Positions 60,512 to 64,000 of a stretch of 64,000 nt of DNA are shown here, one piece after another. Each line of letters begins with the position of its first letter. Position 1 is the first letter of the stretch. The stretch covers positions 62,001-126,000 of the forward strand of contig DATGXG010000013.1 in NCBI GenBank assembly GCA_035299085.1, in the 5' to 3' direction. A model generated the notes under the pieces. That model ran no database searches. It saw nothing but the letters and a program-made list of their open reading frames with translations, and was not told where the DNA came from. This stretch comes from Bacteroidales bacterium (GTDB lineage Bacteria > Bacteroidota > Bacteroidia > Bacteroidales > UBA10428). A program made the translations under genes and the position numbers.

Positions 60512-61888
60512 ATGGAAAAATCTGTTAGTAAAGCCATTGAAAACGCATCCGGAAACAGCAAGAGCTACTGGCTGCCGATGCTGATCATTGGTGCTTTATT
60601 CTTCATTTTCGGGTTTGTTACCTGGCTCAATGGTACACTTATACAGTTTCTGCAAACTGCATGTGAACTCACACCTTTTGAAGCGAGTTTAGTGACCCTG
60701 GCATTTTACATTGCTTACTTCTTCATGGCTTTGCCGTCTTCATTTGTATTACGCAGAACAGGATATAAAAATGGAATGGCATTGGGATTAATCATTATGG
60801 CCATAGGATCAGTAATTTTCATTCCGGCGGCTTACAGCAGAATGTTTGGTGTTTTTCTTACCGGACTCTTTGTCATGGGTACCGGTCTCGCTTTACTTCA
60901 AACCGCTGTTAACCCATATGTTACAATCATTGGTCCCAATGAAAGTGCAGCTGCAAGAATTTCAATAATGGGAATTTGTAATAAACTTGCCGGTTTTATT
61001 AGTCCGTTAGTGCTTACGGCGCTTGTAATGCATGGAATGGATAAATACACTGAAGATAAATTGAGTCTGCTTGATCAAATACAAAAAAATGCAGCATTAA
61101 ACGAACTAGCTGCCCGTTTAGTTGGTCCGTATATTATAATGGCAATAGCCCTTGTACTTTTAGGTGTAATGATAAAATTTTCCGCGCTGCCAAACAAGCT
61201 TGATATAGATGAGGATCCGGATGACAGTCTGGCAGGTTTCATTAAAGAAATACCACAGGCTTTGAAAATCCCTCATTTGACTTTAGGTTTTATCGGTCTT
61301 TTCTTATATGTAGGTATTGAAGTTATAGCAGGTGATAGTATAGGACAGTATGGAAAAAACCTCGGTTTAGAGTTTGCTCCTAAATTGACCTCCTTTACTA
61401 TGGCCTTTATGGTAATTGGTTATATAATAGGCATAGTATTGATCCCCAAATATGTAAAACAGGCTACAGCGTTAAGGTTTTCTGCCATTTTTGGCTTGAT
61501 TTTTTCAGCAGGTGCTATCTTCTCTGACGAAGTAAAAACAAACGTTTTTAATAGCCTTTTTGGTTGGTTGAATTCAATTGGACTGAACATTCCTGTTCTT
61601 CCGAATTCGATATTCTTTGTTGCACTTTTAGGTTTGGCAAATGCTTTGATGTGGCCTTCCTTCTGGCCCTTGATACTTAATGATCTGGGCAAGTTCACTA
61701 AAATGGCTTCTGCTCTTTTAGTTATGGGCATTATTGGTGGTGCCTTAATACCACCAGCTTATGTTGCTCTGTCTCAAAAGATAGGTTTCCAGCCATCATT
61801 ATGGATCGCTATTCCTATTTATCTTTATATATTGTATTATGCTGTCCAGGGATATAAAACTGGATTAAAAGGAAATCATCTTCGGTAA
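60512..61888 (+). CDS. FucP-type sugar MFS transporter
   Basis: 458 aa, 12 membrane helices. The signatures of the fucose/glucose-galactose permease group are present: FFIFGFVTWLNGTLIQFLQTACELTPFEASLVTLAFYIAYFFMALPSSFVLRRTGYKNGM and GTGLALLQTAVNPYVTIIGP followed by AAARISIMGICNKLAG. These are proton-sugar symporters of the inner membrane. The nearby GH94 phosphorylase gene (after a 604-nt non-coding stretch, opposite strand) hints that a hexose or disaccharide may be its substrate, but this is weak. The exact sugar is not assignable. Confidence 0.92.
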   Translation: MEKSVSKAIENASGNSKSYWLPMLIIGALFFIFGFVTWLNGTLIQFLQTACELTPFEASLVTLAFYIAYFFMALPSSFVLRRTGYKNGMALGLIIMAIGSVIFIPAAYSRMFGVFLTGLFVMGTGLALLQTAVNPYVTIIGPNESAAARISIMGICNKLAGFISPLVLTALVMHGMDKYTEDKLSLLDQIQKNAALNELAARLVGPYIIMAIALVLLGVMIKFSALPNKLDIDEDPDDSLAGFIKEIPQALKIPHLTLGFIGLFLYVGIEVIAGDSIGQYGKNLGLEFAPKLTSFTMAFMVIGYIIGIVLIPKYVKQATALRFSAIFGLIFSAGAIFSDEVKTNVFNSLFGWLNSIGLNIPVLPNSIFFVALLGLANALMWPSFWPLILNDLGKFTKMASALLVMGIIGGALIPPAYVALSQKIGFQPSLWIAIPIYLYILYYAVQGYKTGLKGNHLR

Positions 61889-61902
61889 TTCAAAAATTCT
61901 AT

Positions 61903-61985
61903 TATCTTTGTAGACCCCTAACTACTTATTATATTTTGTTTCAGGCCCCGGTGTTTTAATGAATACCGGGGTTTGTGTTTTTAAA
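61903..61985 (+). ncRNA. Candidate short transcript between a -7 box and an intrinsic terminator
   Basis: TATCTTTG (61903-61910) is an exact TAnnTTTG box. A hairpin follows at 61946-61971, CCCCGGTGTT paired with AATACCGGGG (one G-T pair) around loop TTAATG, then a T-rich tail. A transcript of roughly 65 nt would result and contains no open frame. The hairpin may instead simply end the sugar-transporter mRNA. Confidence 0.35.
61946..61985 (+). terminator. Intrinsic terminator after sugar transporter
   Basis: A 10-bp GC-rich stem (61946-61955 with 61962-61971) is followed by TTTGTGTTTTT. It lies 58 nt after the transporter stop codon. Confidence 0.8.
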
Positions 61986-62070
61986 ATATGCTAATATGCC
62001 AATTTGCTAATGTGCTAATTTGAAATCAGAAATAAAAGAATGTGCTACTATGCCAATGTGGCTAATGTGT
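61986..62070. repeat. Degenerate GCTAATGTG-type short tandem repeats
   Basis: ATGCTAATATGCC, TTTGCTAATGTGCTAAT, ATGTGCTACTATGCC and GTGGCTAATGTG succeed each other with 15 nt of other sequence in the middle. There is no coding potential. Confidence 0.6.
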
Positions 62071-62075
62071 GGAAT

Positions 62076-62313
62076 CGGGGTCGGACCAAAATAAATATCT
62101 ATATAACAATATATTAAATAAAAAAAACAGACGTTTTTTATGCTTAGAGGCCTGTTTTTAAGGGCAAAAATGAGCCTCTAAGAATAGGCGTTATTTTCAT
62201 GTATTCCTTAGACCTATGTTTTTGGGGTCAAAAATGAGCCTCTAAGGGTTAAAAACAGGCAAAAAATCAAACTAAAATAAAGAAAAAGAAGCACTTGCTT
62301 TGGTCCGACCCCG
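62076..62313. mobile_element. MITE-like element with 15-bp perfect terminal inverted repeats
   Basis: The ends CGGGGTCGGACCAAA (62076-62090) and TTTGGTCCGACCCCG (62299-62313) are exact inverted repeats, 238 bp overall. Inside, CAAAAATGAGCCTCTAAG occurs twice (62165-62182 and 62229-62246), its partial complement CTTAGAGGC once (62143-62151), and a 12-bp inverted pair GCCTGTTTTTAA / TTAAAAACAGGC (62150-62161, 62249-62260). No transposase is encoded, so it would depend on an enzyme elsewhere. Confidence 0.6.
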
Positions 62314-62320
62314 TATACAA

Positions 62321-62363
62321 TCAGCCCTTCGACTTCGCTCAGGATGAACGCTCAGGGTGACAA
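62321..62363. repeat. REP-like CCCTTCGACTTCGCTCAGG repeat
   Basis: TCAGCCCTTCGACTTCGCTC and AGGATGAACGCTCAGGGTGACA; same family as 25255-25292 and 51424-51471. It abuts the MITE-like element with a 7-nt gap. Confidence 0.75.
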
Positions 62364-62492
62364 CAGGAATTGCGATTGGGGATTATTTTTTAACTGGAGT
62401 ATAGTCTTCGCATAAAATGATTAAGGGACAGGCCCGTTTCCGGAACCTGTCCCTACCATCAAACGTGATTCAAAAAAAGCTATCTTGAATGT

Positions 62493-64000
62493 CTATAATT
62501 CGATTACAACCTGATGGGTTTTGCCATCATTGAATACCGGAGCAATATTTCCGGAGATTTTTTTACCATCCACAGTCATTTCATTTACACCGCAACTTTT
62601 GCCATGGGGATTATGAATGCTGATTTCGTATGTGGCATTTCTGAATTTACGGGTAATTTTCAGTTCTTTCCAGGCTGCCGGAATGCACGGATCAATGCAG
62701 AGGCCGTTAAAATCAGGCCTGATGCCAAGAATATGCTGACTGGCTGCAACAAACGTCCATGCCGCTGCACCGGTCAACCATGAATTCTTTGCTTCACCCG
62801 GTTTGAACGCTTCTTTACCTGCAATCATCTGGGCAAATACATACGGTTCCGTTTTATGTAATTCGCTCTTGTCTTCGGTATGTGCCGGTGAAATGCGTGT
62901 GAAATAATCATAAGCCCTGTCACCATTCCCGTTCATGGTTTCAGCAATAATCACCCAGGGATTGTTATGGCAGAATACACCTGCATTTTCTTTGTAACCC
63001 TGCGGATAGCTTGATATTTCACCGTATTCGATATGGTATTTGGTAAATGCCGGGTAGTTGAGCACAATTCCATGATCACAGGCAAGGTACTTGTTAACCG
63101 ATTCGAGTGTCTTTGCTGCTCTTCCGTCTTCGAGTCCTATTCCGGCCATAATACAAAAGCCCTGCGGTTCGATGAATATCTTTGATTCTTCACAGCTATT
63201 GCTGCCGACCTTATTTCCAAAGTAATCATATGCCCTGAGGAACCACTCTCCATCCCAACCATGCTTATTAACAGCATCCGTCATTTCGGCAACGAGCTTG
63301 TCAGCACGGCCTGATTCGGGGTTGTTACCGATCAGTTTACAGATATCGGAATACTCCTTACCATACTTCACGAACATACCGCCGATGAAAACGGACTCGG
63401 CCACTCCGCCGCTTTTGTTTTCGGTAACCTGGAATGATTCGTCGGGGTTGTTTGAAAAACAGTTCAGGTTCAGGCAGTCATTCCAGTCGGCACGTCCGAT
63501 AAGCGGAAGCTTATGGGGTCCCAGGTTATTCACTACATGGTCAAACGAACGCTTGAGGTGTTCAAACAGGCTTGCTTTGTTGTTTTCATTATTATCAAAC
63601 GGAACCTGCTCATCAAGAATAGCCGTGTCACCGGTTTCCCTGATATAAGCAGCAACGGCTGCAATAAGCCAAAGCGGGTCATCATTGAAGTTTCCTCCGA
63701 TATCGCTGTTGCCGCGTTTTGTGAGAGGCTGATACTGATGGTAAGCTCCACCGTCTTCAAACTGCGTGGATGCTATATCAATTATTCGCTGCTTGGCCAG
63801 GTGAGGCATCAGATGCACAAAACCCAGCAAATCCTGGTTCGAATCGCGGAATCCCATACCACGACCAATACCTGATTCAAAGTATGAAGCACTTCTTGAG
63901 AAAAAGTAGGTAATGACGCACTGGTACTGGTTCCAGATATTGACAACCCGGTCAAACTTCTCGTCGGGAGTTTTAGCCTGGTAGGTGTCAAGCAGCACGT
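62493..64000 (-). CDS. Glycoside hydrolase family 94 disaccharide phosphorylase (cellobiose phosphorylase type), 5' end outside window
   Basis: The 3'-terminal ~502 codons of a larger gene; the frame is open to the right edge and the N-terminal ~300 residues expected for GH94 are missing. Visible are the catalytic (alpha/alpha)6-barrel motifs: [59 protein letters not shown], and [15 protein letters not shown], where the Asp is the general acid. Later blocks include [30 protein letters not shown] and [19 protein letters not shown]. It cleaves a beta-linked disaccharide with phosphate to hexose 1-phosphate and hexose in the cytoplasm. Cellobiose is the best guess; laminaribiose or chitobiose activity is not excluded. 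Confidence 0.92.
   Translation of the reverse strand, partial: VLLDTYQAKTPDEKFDRVVNIWNQYQCVITYFFSRSASYFESGIGRGMGFRDSNQDLLGFVHLMPHLAKQRIIDIASTQFEDGGAYHQYQPLTKRGNSDIGGNFNDDPLWLIAAVAAYIRETGDTAILDEQVPFDNNENNKASLFEHLKRSFDHVVNNLGPHKLPLIGRADWNDCLNLNCFSNNPDESFQVTENKSGGVAESVFIGGMFVKYGKEYSDICKLIGNNPESGRADKLVAEMTDAVNKHGWDGEWFLRAYDYFGNKVGSNSCEESKIFIEPQGFCIMAGIGLEDGRAAKTLESVNKYLACDHGIVLNYPAFTKYHIEYGEISSYPQGYKENAGVFCHNNPWVIIAETMNGNGDRAYDYFTRISPAHTEDKSELHKTEPYVFAQMIAGKEAFKPGEAKNSWLTGAAAWTFVAASQHILGIRPDFNGLCIDPCIPAAWKELKITRKFRNATYEISIHNPHGKSCGVNEMTVDGKKISGNIAPVFNDGKTHQVVIEL

Larger units (their letters stand above)
61889..62492. other. 604-base non-coding stretch rich in small elements
   Basis: No credible gene is seen on either strand. 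It contains, in order, a perfect -7 box with a terminator hairpin 36 nt downstream (possible small RNA), degenerate GCTAATGTGC-type repeats, a 238-bp element with 15-bp terminal inverted repeats, and a REP-like repeat near the start of the GH94 3' flank. Each is listed separately. Confidence 0.75.

Overview
The window looks like the chromosome of an anaerobic or facultative member of the Bacteroidota (probably Bacteroidales/Marinilabiliales-like). The evidence is: TAnnTTTG-type -7 promoter boxes and few Shine-Dalgarno sequences; many short-signal lipoproteins; a TonB-dependent receptor; a propeller-type (reg_prop/Y_Y_Y) sensor kinase; a NigD-like lipoprotein; a DUF6588-like protein; FtsX-type permeases under a sigma-54 activator; and acyl-phosphate fermentation genes. 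There is one tRNA (Lys, UUU), no rRNA, no CRISPR and no intact insertion sequence.

Region by region. 1-2217: 5' part of a large FAD/Fe-S 2-hydroxyacid dehydrogenase, divergent from a fermentation operon at 2449-7750 (pta, an hbd-like dehydrogenase, ackA, ptb, buk) that makes ATP from acetyl-CoA and butyryl-CoA. 7751-12000: an SDR, two envelope proteins, tRNA-Lys followed by a terminator, a large palindrome and a 49-nt direct repeat, then a Tat-exported sugar-isomerase-like protein. 12041-16979: a four-gene unit, AhpD-like / TonB receptor / MFS transporter / AhpD-like. 17158-23602: M20 peptidase, NigD-like lipoprotein, propeller sensor kinase, RluA-type pseudouridine synthase. 23691-29728: an AmmeMemoRadiSam locus whose proteins carry export signals: a MEMO-AMMECR1 fusion lipoprotein, a membrane spermidine-synthase-like protein, a Tat-signal radical SAM enzyme and a TPR protein. 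29832-32009: ECF sigma factor, small membrane protein and lipoprotein.

32071-47429 is the most unusual part. It is one long minus-strand operon that mixes ABC and RND efflux parts: ABC ATPase, ABC permease fused to an M1-peptidase-like domain without HExxH plus a golvesin-type C-terminal domain, TolC-like protein, membrane fusion lipoprotein, an RND pump, a second RND pump fused to an ABC ATPase (1577 aa), and a further ABC-2-type permease. In the fused protein the first ABC strand appears to be separated from Walker A by about 185 residues of membrane sequence.

47596-52480: RHS/MORN-like lipoprotein, three rhodanese-type proteins and a split YedE/YeeE sulfur transporter, then YccF. 52490-58473: NtrC-type regulator and its kinase, divergent from an ABC ATPase/FtsX permease pair with a good sigma-54 promoter and a palindromic candidate enhancer between them. 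58520-64000: LtaS-like sulfatase-fold enzyme, FucP-type sugar transporter, a 600-base non-coding stretch (candidate small RNA, degenerate repeats, MITE-like element, REP-like repeat), and the 3' part of a GH94 disaccharide phosphorylase running off the right edge.

All functional names rest on motifs read by eye; no database search was possible.
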